Assembly (NCBI GenBank): GCA_044841755.1
Contig: JAXOFM010000001.1
Location: 62,001 to 126,000 of the forward strand
From: CAZAPO01 sp044841755
Lineage (GTDB): Bacteria; Bacteroidota; Bacteroidia; Flavobacteriales; Flavobacteriaceae
Length of the DNA: 64,000 bases
Direction: 5' to 3'
Under the pieces are notes generated by a model, which was not told the DNA's origin, ran no database searches, and was given only the letters and a program-made list of their open reading frames with translations. Below, piece by piece: positions 18,301 through 27,550 of this stretch (its first letter is position 1; every line of letters starts with the position of its first letter). Position numbers and translations under genes: made by a program.

Positions 18301-19895
18301 TAGCAAATGCTAGAAACTCTACACCATTTGTTGGATTAATTTCTCCACCACCACATCATGATATTTATTCCATTGAAGATTTAGCTCAATTAATTTTTGA
18401 CCTGAAGAATGCTAATAGAGATGCACGAATCAATGTAAAACTAGTATCAGAAGTAGGTGTTGGAACCATTGCTGCCGGAGTTGCGAAAGCAAAAGCAGAT
18501 GTTGTTTTAATATCTGGTTACGACGGAGGAACAGGCGCATCACCACTAACCTCGTTAAAACATGCAGGACTACCATGGGAACTTGGCTTAGCAGAAGCAC
18601 AACAAACACTGGTAATGAACGACCTCAGAAGTAGAATCGTAGTAGAATGCGATGGTCAACTTAAAACAGGGAGAGATGTTGCTATTGCAGCATTGTTGGG
18701 AGCAGAAGAGTTTGGGTTTGCAACAGCTCCATTAGTAGCTTCAGGATGTATCATGATGCGTAAGTGTCATTTAAATACTTGTCCTGTTGGAGTAGCAACG
18801 CAAGACAAAGAACTACGCAAAAACTTTAAAGGAACACCTGAACATGTTATTAACTTCTTCTACTATATCGCAGAAGAACTACGAGGAATCATGGCGCAAC
18901 TAGGATTTAGAACGGTTGATGAAATGATTGGGCAAACCCATAAAATAAATGCTAATAAAGCAATAAAACATTACAAAGCTAAAGGACTGGATCTTTCAAA
19001 CATTTTACACAGACCAGACTCCTATAGTAAGCGTATTGTAAAAAATACAGAGCAACAAAATCATGGCATAAAAGGAGCATTAGACTTCACTATGATAAAG
19101 GACGCTCACATGGCATTATATAGAAAAGAGGCAACATTTTTAAGCTATGATATTAAAAACACCAATAGAGCTGTTGGTGCTATATTTAGTAATGAAGTAT
19201 CAAAAATATACGGACATCTAGGACTACCAGAAGATACATTAAATATTAAGTTCACCGGTTCTGCTGGACAAAGTTTTGGTGCATTTGGAGCACATGGGTT
19301 AACTTTTGCTTTAGAAGGAAACACAAATGATTATTTGGGCAAAGGACTTTCTGGCGCAAAACTAATTGTAAAAAAACCTAAAGAAGCGGACTTCGTTGCT
19401 AATGAGAACATTATTGTGGGTAACGTGTGTTTGTTTGGAGCTGTTCACGGACAAGCTTACATCAATGGTATTGCCGGAGAGCGTTTTGCAGTACGTAACT
19501 CAGGGGCAACTGCAGTTGTAGAAGGTGTTGGAGATCACTGTTGCGAATATATGACAGGTGGTAAAGTCGTTGTCTTAGGTAAAACAGGAAGAAACTTTGC
19601 CGCAGGTATGAGTGGTGGTTATGCCTTTGTTTTAAATGAATCTGGTAAATTCACTGACGGACTTTGCAATGAAGAGACCATAGATTTTGATCCAATAAGT
19701 GAAAATGATGCTCAAGAATTAAAAGAACTTATTCAAAAGCACGTAACCTACTCAGACAGTAAGAAAGGAAAAGAGGTTTTAGCTAATTGGGATGATTACT
19801 TACCACAATTTGTAAAAGTAATGCCTAAAGAGTATAAAAAAGCTTTAGAAAGAATAGCGAACCAAGAACCAATGGTTGAAGAATTAACAGCATAA
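15384..19895 (+). CDS. gltB: Glutamate synthase, large subunit
   Basis: 1503 residues, the normal size. The class-II glutamine amidotransferase begins after a short propeptide: EHEN then Cys17-Gly-Ala-Gly-Phe, where the cysteine becomes the N-terminal nucleophile. Further on are the central domain, the FMN-binding synthase domain (KPGEGGQLPGEKV, LISPPPHHDIYSIEDLAQLI, LISGYDGGTGASPLTSLKHAG), the iron-sulfur cysteines (CIMMRKCHLNTCPVG), and the GxxGxxxG-rich C-terminal beta-helix. The enzyme turns glutamine plus 2-oxoglutarate into two glutamates. The gltD gene follows 4 bases later. The divergent Amt operon points to joint nitrogen control. Confidence 0.97.
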   Translation: MLEKQGLYLPEFEHENCGAGFICNLKGEKTNQIIHDALEILVKLEHRGGVSADGKTGDGAGLLIDIPHTYFKRVCKFDLPNQREYAVGMIFLPKAKNQLKYCKDVFEKEIQEQGLKVLGWREVPVDSAQLGEIASASEPTIEQLFIGKSEEISEADFKAKLYAARKITEHTIRLSKISESNYFYVSSLSLTTLIYKGIIKPEDIGPYYTDLQQDDLVTRLALVHQRFSTNTMPTWELAQPFRYMCQNGEINTLRGNVSRMRVREEIMKSDVFGPQIDKLFPIILPGKSDSASMDMVVELLTHTDRSLPEIMMMMIPEAWEKHKTMSPEKKAFYEYNCCIMEPWDGPASIPFTDGDYIGALLDRNGLRPSRYTLTKSGKLIMSSEVGVVDIDPEDIEKHGRLEPGKMFLVDMNEGRIVDDEEIKSNIVAERPYKEWLDKTRLHLRDVPYTNTTCPIETIDIKTRQRLFNYTFEDIQEVITPMAQNGKEALGSMGIDTPLAVLSDRPQLISNYFKQLFAQVTNPPLDGIREEIVTDISLNLGKDRNIFSITERQCRKLRIQNPVISNADLEKIRTISIESFKAETFQMLYPKSQGLNGLEAALEDIIKQVEKALERKTNIIILSDRGVNKEFAPIPALLACSYVNHQLNRLRKRSYFDIIIESAEPREPHHFATLFGYGASAINPYMVNEIIRAQVKEGFITDMDEDKAVENFNKAIGKGLLKIMNKIGISTLHSYRGSQIFEIVGFNSQFVNKYFPYTASRIEGIGLYEIEKEINQRYKLAYPDNLIDKRLGLNIGGEYRWRRNGERHMFNPTTVAKLQQAVRLSDQKSYDTYAKSINEQSENLMTIRGLFEFDKLDPIPIEEVEPWTAIVKRFKTGAMSYGSISREAHENLAIAMNRIGAKSNSGEGGEDRRRFQKDINGDSRNSAIKQVASGRFGVTSHYLTNAKEIQIKMAQGAKPGEGGQLPGEKVLPWIANARNSTPFVGLISPPPHHDIYSIEDLAQLIFDLKNANRDARINVKLVSEVGVGTIAAGVAKAKADVVLISGYDGGTGASPLTSLKHAGLPWELGLAEAQQTLVMNDLRSRIVVECDGQLKTGRDVAIAALLGAEEFGFATAPLVASGCIMMRKCHLNTCPVGVATQDKELRKNFKGTPEHVINFFYYIAEELRGIMAQLGFRTVDEMIGQTHKINANKAIKHYKAKGLDLSNILHRPDSYSKRIVKNTEQQNHGIKGALDFTMIKDAHMALYRKEATFLSYDIKNTNRAVGAIFSNEVSKIYGHLGLPEDTLNIKFTGSAGQSFGAFGAHGLTFALEGNTNDYLGKGLSGAKLIVKKPKEADFVANENIIVGNVCLFGAVHGQAYINGIAGERFAVRNSGATAVVEGVGDHCCEYMTGGKVVVLGKTGRNFAAGMSGGYAFVLNESGKFTDGLCNEETIDFDPISENDAQELKELIQKHVTYSDSKKGKEVLANWDDYLPQFVKVMPKEYKKALERIANQEPMVEELTA

Positions 19896-19899
19896 TGTC

Positions 19900-21363
19900 A
19901 TGGGAAAAGTAACAGGATTTAAAGAGTTTGACAGACAAGACGAAAAGTACACATCAGTAAAAGATCGTGTGCAACATTATAAAGAATTTACCATTCCTTT
20001 ATCGGAAAAAGAGATCACAAAACAAGGATCACGCTGTATGGACTGCGGCATACCATTCTGTCATAGTGGTTGCCCATTAGGAAATCTAATTCCAGATTTT
20101 AATCATATGGTGCATCAAGGTGAATGGCAAAAGGCCTCTTGGATCTTACATTCAACCAACAATTTTCCAGAATTTACAGGACGTTTGTGTCCTGCCCCTT
20201 GTGAAAAAGCGTGTGTACTAGGGATTATTGAAGACCCAATCTCCATAGAAAATATTGAAAAGAATATTGTTGAAAGAGCTTTTAAAGAAGGATGGATCAA
20301 ACCTCAACCTCCAAAACAAAGAACAGGAAAAACTGTTGCTGTTGTGGGATCTGGACCAGCAGGTTTAGCAACTGCCCAACAGTTAAACAGAGCAGGACAT
20401 TCAGTAACGGTTTTTGAGAGAGATGATGAAATTGGAGGATTGTTGCGCTACGGGATTCCAAACTTCAAAATGGAAAAAGAGATCATTGATCGTCGTTTAG
20501 CCATTTTAGAAGCTGAAGGAATTACTTTCAAAACCAATGTAAATGTTGGTGTAAATTATGATACTGAGAAGTTGAAAGATTTTGATGCAGTAGTATTATG
20601 TGGAGGAGCTACACAAAGAAGAAGCTTACCAACTCCAGGTATTGATGCTGATGGAGTTGTTCAAGCAATGGACTTTCTCACTCAGCAAACCAAAGTTGTT
20701 TTTGGCAAAGAAGTAAAAGGCCAAGTTTTAGCCACAAATAAAAATGTGATTGTAATTGGTGGAGGTGACACAGGATCTGATTGTATTGGAACATCTAATA
20801 GACAAGGAGCAAAATCGGTGATCAATTTTGAGATCATGCCTAAGCCTCCAGGTCATAGATCACCAACTACACCATGGCCTTATTGGCCGTTACAACTAAA
20901 AACTTCCTCTTCTCATCAGGAAGGTGTAGAACGTAATTGGCTCATCAACACCAAAGAATTTGTCACTAATGAAGATGGAAAATTAACAGCACTAAAAACC
21001 GTAAATGTTGAATGGAAAATGGTTCAGGGTGAACGTCCTCAATTGATTGAAATTGAAGGAACAGAAAAAACATGGCCATGTGACTTAGCCTTATTGGCTT
21101 TAGGATTTAAAGGACCTGAAAGTACACTAGCTGATAAGTTAGGTATTGAAAGAGATGCGCGCTCTAATTACAAAGCTGCCTACGGAAAATACCAAACTAA
21201 TATTCCAAACATCTTTACGGCTGGAGATATGCGTAGAGGACAATCGTTGATTGTTTGGGCAATTTCTGAAGGTAGAGAAGCAGCTAGACAAGTTGATATT
21301 TACTTAATGGGAAAATCAGATTTACCATCAAAAGATATGAGCGGAGACTTAGTAGCTCTATAA
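19900..21363 (+). CDS. gltD: Glutamate synthase, small subunit
   Basis: 487 residues. N-terminal cysteine clusters for [4Fe-4S] centres are intact (GSRCMDCGIPFCHSGCPLGN, then RLCPAPCEKACVLG). A first dinucleotide fold follows at about residue 145 (VAVVGSGPAGLATAQQL, FAD) and a second at about 285 (VIVIGGGDTGSDCIGTS, NADPH), and the C-terminal flavin contact NIFTAGDMRRGQSLIVWAISEGREAA. It passes electrons from NAD(P)H to GltB. The cofactor cannot be told apart with certainty. It is cotranscribed with gltB. Confidence 0.97.
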   Translation: MGKVTGFKEFDRQDEKYTSVKDRVQHYKEFTIPLSEKEITKQGSRCMDCGIPFCHSGCPLGNLIPDFNHMVHQGEWQKASWILHSTNNFPEFTGRLCPAPCEKACVLGIIEDPISIENIEKNIVERAFKEGWIKPQPPKQRTGKTVAVVGSGPAGLATAQQLNRAGHSVTVFERDDEIGGLLRYGIPNFKMEKEIIDRRLAILEAEGITFKTNVNVGVNYDTEKLKDFDAVVLCGGATQRRSLPTPGIDADGVVQAMDFLTQQTKVVFGKEVKGQVLATNKNVIVIGGGDTGSDCIGTSNRQGAKSVINFEIMPKPPGHRSPTTPWPYWPLQLKTSSSHQEGVERNWLINTKEFVTNEDGKLTALKTVNVEWKMVQGERPQLIEIEGTEKTWPCDLALLALGFKGPESTLADKLGIERDARSNYKAAYGKYQTNIPNIFTAGDMRRGQSLIVWAISEGREAARQVDIYLMGKSDLPSKDMSGDLVAL

Positions 21364-21407
21364 AAAACCCAGATTTAGTGAATTAGTTAGTGAATTTTAA
21401 TCTTAGT

Positions 21408-21449
21408 TAAAAAGAAGAGAAGCTGTTTAGGTTTCTCTTTTTTTTTCTA
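21408..21449 (+). terminator. Probable terminator after gltD
   Basis: AGAGAA / TTCTCT hairpin with an A-rich left flank and a T8 run on the right, about 50 bases after the gltD stop. The stem is short, so confidence is moderate. Confidence 0.55.
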
Positions 21450-21470
21450 AACCCAAAGATATGTTAATAT

Positions 21471-21508
21471 TATTGTGTTTTTTTTACACAATATTGTAAA
21501 ATACAATA
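21471..21508. promoter_or_regulatory. Four half-site inverted-repeat cluster upstream of the ThuA gene
   Basis: TATTGTGT (21471-21478) pairs with ACACAATA (21486-21493), and TATTGTA (21492-21498) pairs with TACAATA (21502-21508); the joint ACAATATTGT is itself a perfect palindrome. The half site TATTGT therefore occurs four times in 38 bases. A weak -7-like box TATCTTTT lies at 21530-21537, placing the cluster at a typical regulator position. Confidence 0.45.
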
Positions 21509-21562
21509 CTAATACCTATTTTTATCCCTTATCTTTTTAAAAACCAATCAAATAATACATAT

Positions 21563-24500
21563 ATGAGAAAGTCCTTTATATTACTTTTCATCATAGCCAT
21601 TCTTTTTGCTGGATGTAGTGATAAACGAAGTGGAAGTCCTAAAGTTTTAGTTTTTTATAAAACTGCCGGTTTTGTACATGCTTCTATTAAACCAGGAAGT
21701 GAAGCTATTAAAGTACTCGGGAATGACAACAACTTTGATGTTGACGTTTCAGACGATGCTTCAAAATTTAATGATGACTATTTATCACAATACTCAGCAG
21801 TTATATTTTTAAGTACTACTGGTAATATATTAGACGCTAATCAAGAAGCAGCCTTTGAGCGCTATATACAAGCTGGAGGAGGGTTTGTAGGTATTCATGC
21901 GGCGACCGACACCGAATATGACTGGTTTTGGTATGCTAAATTGGTAGGTGCACAATTTTTAAGTCATCCTCATAACCAAGAAGCTGATTTTTATATTACA
22001 AACAAGAATTTTAAGGCTACTGAATTCTTTACACAAGATGTTTGGACGAGATTAGACGAACTATATAGTTTTAAGAACATGAACCCAGACGTCAATGTAA
22101 TTATGACTTTAGATGAGAGTACTTATGAAGGTGGAGCGAATGGTGATTATCACCCAATGAGCTGGTACCATGAGTATGATGGTGGCAGATCTTTTTATAC
22201 GGCTTTAGGACATACAGACGAATCGTTTTCAGAAGAATTGTTCTTAAAACATTTATTAGGTGGAATTCAATATGCAATTGGTGAGAACAAAAATTTAGAT
22301 TACAAAAAGGCAAAAACTCAATACCCTCCAAACCCTGCAAGATTTGTAAAAAACAATCTATCTCAAGGTCAATTTTTTGAGCCGACAGAAATGACGATTC
22401 TTCCTAATTTAGACGTTTTAATTGCTCAGAGAAGAGGCGAGATCATGTTTTACAATAATGAAACCGGTGAGCTTTCTGAAGTTGCAAAACTAGACGTTTA
22501 TCATAAAACTTCTGTTCCGGGAGTTAACGCAGAAGAAGGTGTTATGGGACTTCAAAGAGATCCAAATTTCGAGCAAAATAATTGGGTATATGTATTCTAC
22601 GCTCCAACTGGTGACAAGTGGATAAACCGTTTATCTCGTTTTACATTTAAGGATGGTGCTTTTGATTTAGAGTCAGAAGTAAAAATCCTAAATGTTGATT
22701 CTCAAAGAGAAATTTGTTGTCATACAGGAGGTTCAATCGCTTTTGGAAATGATGGGTTATTATATCTATCTACAGGAGATAATACAACTCCATTTGACGA
22801 ACCCGAAGCTGAATATGTAACCAATGGATATGCTCCATTAAATGACCTTCCTGGAAGAAAACAATTTGATGCAAGAAGATCTTCAGGAAATACTAATGAT
22901 TTAAGAGGTAAAATCTTAAGAATCAAAGTAAATGATGATGGCTCATATGATATACCAGAAGGAAATTTATTCCCTGTCGGAACAGAGAAAACAAGACCAG
23001 AAATTTATACAATGGGACACAGAAATCCTTACAGAATTTCTGTAGATCAAAAAAATGGATATCTATATTGGGGAGATGTTGGTCCTGATGCTGGAGAAGA
23101 TGGCCCAAATAGAGGTCCGAGAGGATATGATGAAGTTGGACAAGCTAAAAAAGCTGGTAATTTTGGATGGCCATATTTTATAGCCGATAACAAAGCATAT
23201 AATGCATACAACTATAGAACTGGAGAATCAGGAGCATTATTTGATCCCGAAAGACCAATAAATGATTCGCAAAACAACACAGGGTTAAGAGAATTGCCTC
23301 CTGCCCAACCAGCTATGATTTGGTATCATTATGGCGAAACGGCAGAGTTTCCTCAGGTTGGATCTGGTGGTAGAAACGCAATGGCTGGACCTGTGTATTA
23401 TACTGATATGTTTCCAAAAGAAACTTCGCTTCCTGAATATTACAATGGTAAATTCATTGCTTACGAATGGATGCGAGGTTGGATTAGTGCTGTAACATTT
23501 GATGATAATGGTGACTTTAGTAAGATGGAGCCTTTTGCACCAAACATCAAACTAAATAACCTAATTGACATGGAGGTCGGCCCTGACGGAAAACTTTATT
23601 TACTAGAATATGGTTCAGGATGGTTCCAAAGAAATGATGACTCTGGTTTAGCTGTTCTTGAATACAACAAAGGAAACCTAACTCCGGTAATCTCAAACTT
23701 TAAAGTTGATAAATCTTCAGGAATGTTGCCGTTAGAAGTTAACGCATCTGTTGATGCTAAAGATTTTGATGGCGAAAAACTAAGCTACATTTGGGATTTA
23801 GGAAATGGTGAAACCTTAGAGACTTCTGAGCCTACCTTAAGCCATACTTATACCGAAGGTGGTGATTATAAAATTCAGGTTACAGTGAAAGACGCTGATG
23901 GAGTCGAAGTAAAAAGTCTACCAGCTAGTGTTGTAGCTGGAAATGAAACTCCAAATGTTAACATTGAACTGTCGGGAGGAAATAAGTCGTTCTTTATTCC
24001 TGGTCAATCAATTAATTATAAAGTTACTGTAGATGACCCTGGAAGTACCACTCCAGTTGACATGTCTAACGTATACGTTTCTATTGATTATGTTGAAGGT
24101 ATGGATCGTGCAAATATGGACCAAGGTCATAAACAAGTTGCTGCTGCTGTAATGGGTAAATCTTTAACAGAAGGAATGGATTGTAGGGCTTGTCATAAAG
24201 AAGACAGCAAATCTATTGGTCCATCATATATGGATGTATCAAAGAAATACAAGGATGACAATAATGCTGCCAGCTATCTTTCAAAGAGAATTAAAGAAGG
24301 TGGCGGAGGTGTTTGGGGAGAAACCGTTATGGCTGCCCATCCAGACATTTCAGACGAAGACTTAAGACAGATTACTGCTTATATTTTATCTCTAGCTAGA
24401 GATAATGCGAAGAAAAATTCTTTACCTGCAGAAGGCATTATAACTCCTAACCAAAGTCATCTAGGAAAATCGTTAGTAATCAATGCTAGTTATACAGATG

Positions 24501-24949
24501 CAGGTGAAGGAACTGTCAAATCTTTAACAGGAAATTCTACTAAAATATTAGGAAGTAATAGAGTTGGATTTACTGAAGAAACTAAAGTAGAAGGATTCAT
24601 GCCTTTTACGTTTGAAGGGATTCCTTTATTGATAATTCCGGCAAACGAAGGTTGGTTTGCGATTGAAGATCTAGACCTTTCTGGAGTAAGGTCTGCTGCA
24701 ATAATGGCAAGATGGCAAGGTAGCTTACCTTTCGATCTAACCTTTGAAGCCCGTTTAGATGCTCCTGACGGAAAAGTGATAGGAAAAGGAACTTTAAAAA
24801 AGCCTAATAAAGGTCAAGACATGGGAATGATTCCGGTGGTTTTTGATCCAGTAAATGATGGTGAAATGCACACCGTATATTTCACCTACAAATCTCTAAA
24901 TCCAGAAGCTCCAGTCTTAGGCGGTTTAATTATGGTTCAGTTTAATTAG
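21563..24949 (+). CDS. ThuA / sugar dehydrogenase-like / PKD / cytochrome c lipoprotein
   Basis: 1128 residues. A lipoprotein signal peptide ends LLFIIAILFAGCSD, so Cys18 is probably lipidated. Domains in order: ThuA-like (about 28-240, VLVFYKTAGFVHASIKPG, GGFVGIHAATDTEYDW), a six-bladed glucose/sorbosone dehydrogenase-like propeller (about 265-690, REICCHTGGSIAFGNDGLLYLSTGD, MGHRNPYRISVD), a PKD domain (about 705-790, AKDFDGEKLSYIWDLGNGET), a mono-haem cytochrome c (CRACH at about 873-877, later methionine in VMAAHPDISDEDL), and a C-terminal beta domain. A periplasmic or surface sugar oxidation role with electron delivery through the haem is likely; the substrate is unknown. Confidence 0.85.
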   Translation: MRKSFILLFIIAILFAGCSDKRSGSPKVLVFYKTAGFVHASIKPGSEAIKVLGNDNNFDVDVSDDASKFNDDYLSQYSAVIFLSTTGNILDANQEAAFERYIQAGGGFVGIHAATDTEYDWFWYAKLVGAQFLSHPHNQEADFYITNKNFKATEFFTQDVWTRLDELYSFKNMNPDVNVIMTLDESTYEGGANGDYHPMSWYHEYDGGRSFYTALGHTDESFSEELFLKHLLGGIQYAIGENKNLDYKKAKTQYPPNPARFVKNNLSQGQFFEPTEMTILPNLDVLIAQRRGEIMFYNNETGELSEVAKLDVYHKTSVPGVNAEEGVMGLQRDPNFEQNNWVYVFYAPTGDKWINRLSRFTFKDGAFDLESEVKILNVDSQREICCHTGGSIAFGNDGLLYLSTGDNTTPFDEPEAEYVTNGYAPLNDLPGRKQFDARRSSGNTNDLRGKILRIKVNDDGSYDIPEGNLFPVGTEKTRPEIYTMGHRNPYRISVDQKNGYLYWGDVGPDAGEDGPNRGPRGYDEVGQAKKAGNFGWPYFIADNKAYNAYNYRTGESGALFDPERPINDSQNNTGLRELPPAQPAMIWYHYGETAEFPQVGSGGRNAMAGPVYYTDMFPKETSLPEYYNGKFIAYEWMRGWISAVTFDDNGDFSKMEPFAPNIKLNNLIDMEVGPDGKLYLLEYGSGWFQRNDDSGLAVLEYNKGNLTPVISNFKVDKSSGMLPLEVNASVDAKDFDGEKLSYIWDLGNGETLETSEPTLSHTYTEGGDYKIQVTVKDADGVEVKSLPASVVAGNETPNVNIELSGGNKSFFIPGQSINYKVTVDDPGSTTPVDMSNVYVSIDYVEGMDRANMDQGHKQVAAAVMGKSLTEGMDCRACHKEDSKSIGPSYMDVSKKYKDDNNAASYLSKRIKEGGGGVWGETVMAAHPDISDEDLRQITAYILSLARDNAKKNSLPAEGIITPNQSHLGKSLVINASYTDAGEGTVKSLTGNSTKILGSNRVGFTEETKVEGFMPFTFEGIPLLIIPANEGWFAIEDLDLSGVRSAAIMARWQGSLPFDLTFEARLDAPDGKVIGKGTLKKPNKGQDMGMIPVVFDPVNDGEMHTVYFTYKSLNPEAPVLGGLIMVQFN

Positions 24950-24954
24950 AAATA

Positions 24955-24983
24955 AAAAAGGGAGCAAATTTGCTCCCTTCTTC
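24955..24983. terminator. Bidirectional intrinsic terminator
   Basis: A perfect 22-base palindrome at 24958-24979 (AAGGGAGCAAA and its complement) with an A-run on the left and a T/C run on the right. It separates the convergent ThuA and TM220 genes. Confidence 0.85.
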
Positions 24984-24994
24984 TTTATAATATA

Positions 24995-25381
24995 TTACTT
25001 AGGTTTCTTTATAGGATAGAGTAAACTCAACGCACAGATTAGTAAACCTAAAAACTCTCGTGTTCCTTCCAAATAAGGCTTTTCATAAACCATTTCTCCA
25101 AAAATTTCTGCTTTTTCATCTATTTGCAGCCAATCCATAAAATAAGCAAAGTGGTAAAACGAATAGGCCAACAAACCTACAATAACCACCCAAAGTAACT
25201 TCTTTGATAAGGGTTTAAATAAAACTACTATATGAATAATGGCCACTAACAGGTAAATAGCAAACCAGTGGTAAGGATCAGGATCATTTAACTGTATCAT
25301 CGCTGACCAAACAAACAGCCCAAAAAATATAAAGCTTATAATTTTTCTAGAAGTAGAGAGTGTTGAGAAATATGCATTCAA
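24995..25381 (-). CDS. TM220-family small membrane protein
   Basis: 128 residues with four hydrophobic helices. The motif QLNDPDPYHWFAIYLL after the first helix is the hallmark of the transmembrane family 220 (TMEM220-like), seen from bacteria to vertebrates with no established function. The gene lies 10 bases downstream of metG on the same strand and probably shares its transcript. Confidence 0.8.
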   Translation of the reverse strand: MNAYFSTLSTSRKIISFIFFGLFVWSAMIQLNDPDPYHWFAIYLLVAIIHIVVLFKPLSKKLLWVVIVGLLAYSFYHFAYFMDWLQIDEKAEIFGEMVYEKPYLEGTREFLGLLICALSLLYPIKKPK

Positions 25382-25391
25382 AATATTAAGC

Positions 25392-27455
25392 TTAACTTAT
25401 TGACAGTCCATTAACCGTTTGCTCATGTTCGTCAGGGTTTACAAACACTAGCTTACCTTCTGGAGTTTCAGTCATTAAGATCATACCTTCGCTTTCTACA
25501 CCTCGAAGTTTTCTTGGAGCAAGATTTACCAGTACCGTAACTTTTTTGCCTACAACTTCTTCTGCAGAGAAGCTTTCAGCGATTCCCGAAACAATGGTTC
25601 TAACATCAATTCCTGTATCCACCTTTAAGACCAAAAGTTTTTTAGCTTTTGGCATTTTTTCGGCCTCAATTATGGTTCCAACGCGAATGTCTAGTTTTGC
25701 AAAATCATCCCAAGTAATTTCCTCTTTTTGAGGCTCCACTGTTTTGTTAGCAGCTTCGTTTGCTTTTCTGCTAGCCTCCAGTTTATCCAATTGCGCTTGC
25801 ACTTCCTTATCATCTATTTTAGTAAACAGTAATTCTTGTTTGCCAATTTGATGATTTGCAGGCAACAGTTCTTTTCCCTCTGAAACACTACTCCATGTAG
25901 GCGCTTCAACAAGCTTAGTATGACTAAGTATATTCTTTAATTTCTTAGAAGTGAAAGGCAAAAAAGGCTCGCATAAAACAGCTAAAGAACTTGCTATTTG
26001 AAGAGCAACGTACATGATGGTCTGTACTCTAGTTTCATCTTCTTTAATCACTTTCCAAGGTTCAGCATCTGCCAGATATTTGTTACCTAAACGCGCAAGA
26101 CTCATCAACTCTTGACTTCCTTCTCTAAAGCGATAGCGCTCTATTGAAGACGCAATTACATTAGGATAAGCTTTAACAGCTGCAAGCGCTTCTTCATCTT
26201 CTTTTGTAAAATCAGATGGTGATGGAATCACTCCACTGTAATACTTATTAGTTAGCACTACTACGCGATTAACGAAGTTTCCAAAAATGGCAACCAACTC
26301 ATTGTTGTTTCTTGCTTGGAAATCTTTCCAAGTAAAATCGTTATCCTTCGTTTCAGGTGCATTTGCTGTCAACACATAACGCAACACATCTTGTTTTTCT
26401 GGAAACTCTTCCAAATATTCATGTAACCAAACTGCCCAATTCTTTGAAGTTGAAAGTTTATTTCCTTCTAGGTTCAAAAATTCATTTGCTGGTACATTCT
26501 CAGGTAAAATATAATCACCATGAGCTTTCAACATTGCTGGAAATATGATACAATGGAAAACAATATTATCCTTACCAATGAAGTGAACTAGCTTTGTATC
26601 CTCATCTTTCCAATAAGGTTCCCAATCTATACCTTCACGTTCTGCCCACTCTTTTGTTGAAGAGATGTAACCAATAGGTGCATCGAACCATACATACAAC
26701 ACCTTTCCTTCTCCTCCTTCAACAGGAACTGGAATTCCCCAATCTAAATCACGTGTTACAGCTCTTGGCCTTAATCCGTCATCAACCCAAGATTTCACCT
26801 GTCCGTAAACATTAGGTTTCCAATCATGTTTATGCCCTTCAAGAATCCATTCTTTTAGAAAATCTTCATGCTTATCAAGTGGTAAAAACCAATGCTTAGT
26901 TTCTTTCAATGCTGGAGTAGCTCCACTAATAGCTGATTTAGGACTTATCAAATCAGTCGCGTTGTGACTTGTTCCACAAACTTCACATTGATCACCATAA
27001 CTCTCCTCATTCCCACATTTAGGGCAAGTACCAATCACAAAACGATCTGCCAAAAACTGATCAGCTTCAGCATCATATAATTGTTGTGTAACTTCTTCTA
27101 TAAATTCATTTTTATCATACAAATTCTTAAAGAATTTAGAAGCAGTTTCATGATGAATCTTAGCCGAAGTTCTTGAATAATTATCGAATGAAATACCAAA
27201 ATCGGCAAATGCTTTTCTAATAATTGCATCGTACTTATCAACTACATCTTGAGGAGTAACTCCTTCCTTTTTTGCCTTAATGGTAATTGGCACACCATGC
27301 TCATCACTTCCACAAATAAAAGCGACATCTTTTCCTTGTAAACGTAAATAGCGTGCATAAATATCAGCAGGCACATATACTCCAGCTAAATGTCCAATAT
27401 GAATTGGACCATTAGTGTAAGGTAATGCTGCTGTTATGGTAATTCTTTTCGACAT
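25392..27455 (-). CDS. metG: Methionine--tRNA ligase
   Basis: 687 residues from the ATG at 27455 (MSKRITITAALPYTNGP). An open frame reaches 27500, but the -7 box TATTTTTG sits at 27483-27476, so the downstream start is right. HIGH is intact at residues 19-22; the zinc knuckle CPKCGNEESYGDQCEVCG follows near residue 145; the KMSKS loop reads KLSTS. The last 105 residues form a tRNA-binding Trbp111/EMAP-like domain (FAKLDIRVGTIIEAEKMPKA, NLAPRKLRGVESEGMIL). It charges initiator and elongator tRNA-Met in the cytoplasm. Confidence 0.97.
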   Translation of the reverse strand: MSKRITITAALPYTNGPIHIGHLAGVYVPADIYARYLRLQGKDVAFICGSDEHGVPITIKAKKEGVTPQDVVDKYDAIIRKAFADFGISFDNYSRTSAKIHHETASKFFKNLYDKNEFIEEVTQQLYDAEADQFLADRFVIGTCPKCGNEESYGDQCEVCGTSHNATDLISPKSAISGATPALKETKHWFLPLDKHEDFLKEWILEGHKHDWKPNVYGQVKSWVDDGLRPRAVTRDLDWGIPVPVEGGEGKVLYVWFDAPIGYISSTKEWAEREGIDWEPYWKDEDTKLVHFIGKDNIVFHCIIFPAMLKAHGDYILPENVPANEFLNLEGNKLSTSKNWAVWLHEYLEEFPEKQDVLRYVLTANAPETKDNDFTWKDFQARNNNELVAIFGNFVNRVVVLTNKYYSGVIPSPSDFTKEDEEALAAVKAYPNVIASSIERYRFREGSQELMSLARLGNKYLADAEPWKVIKEDETRVQTIMYVALQIASSLAVLCEPFLPFTSKKLKNILSHTKLVEAPTWSSVSEGKELLPANHQIGKQELLFTKIDDKEVQAQLDKLEASRKANEAANKTVEPQKEEITWDDFAKLDIRVGTIIEAEKMPKAKKLLVLKVDTGIDVRTIVSGIAESFSAEEVVGKKVTVLVNLAPRKLRGVESEGMILMTETPEGKLVFVNPDEHEQTVNGLSIS

Positions 27456-27475
27456 GAATTCGTATTTAGAAGCCA

Positions 27476-27483
27476 CAAAAATA
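27476..27483 (-). promoter_or_regulatory. -7 promoter box for metG
   Basis: TATTTTTG on the minus strand, an exact TAnnTTTG, 20 bases upstream of the metG ATG. No clear -33 TTG is present. Confidence 0.45.
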
Positions 27484-27550
27484 CACAATTTGACCTCCAT
27501 TAAGAAAAGGTTTTGTTTAGAAACTCGTTATATTTACAAAAAGCCTTTTT

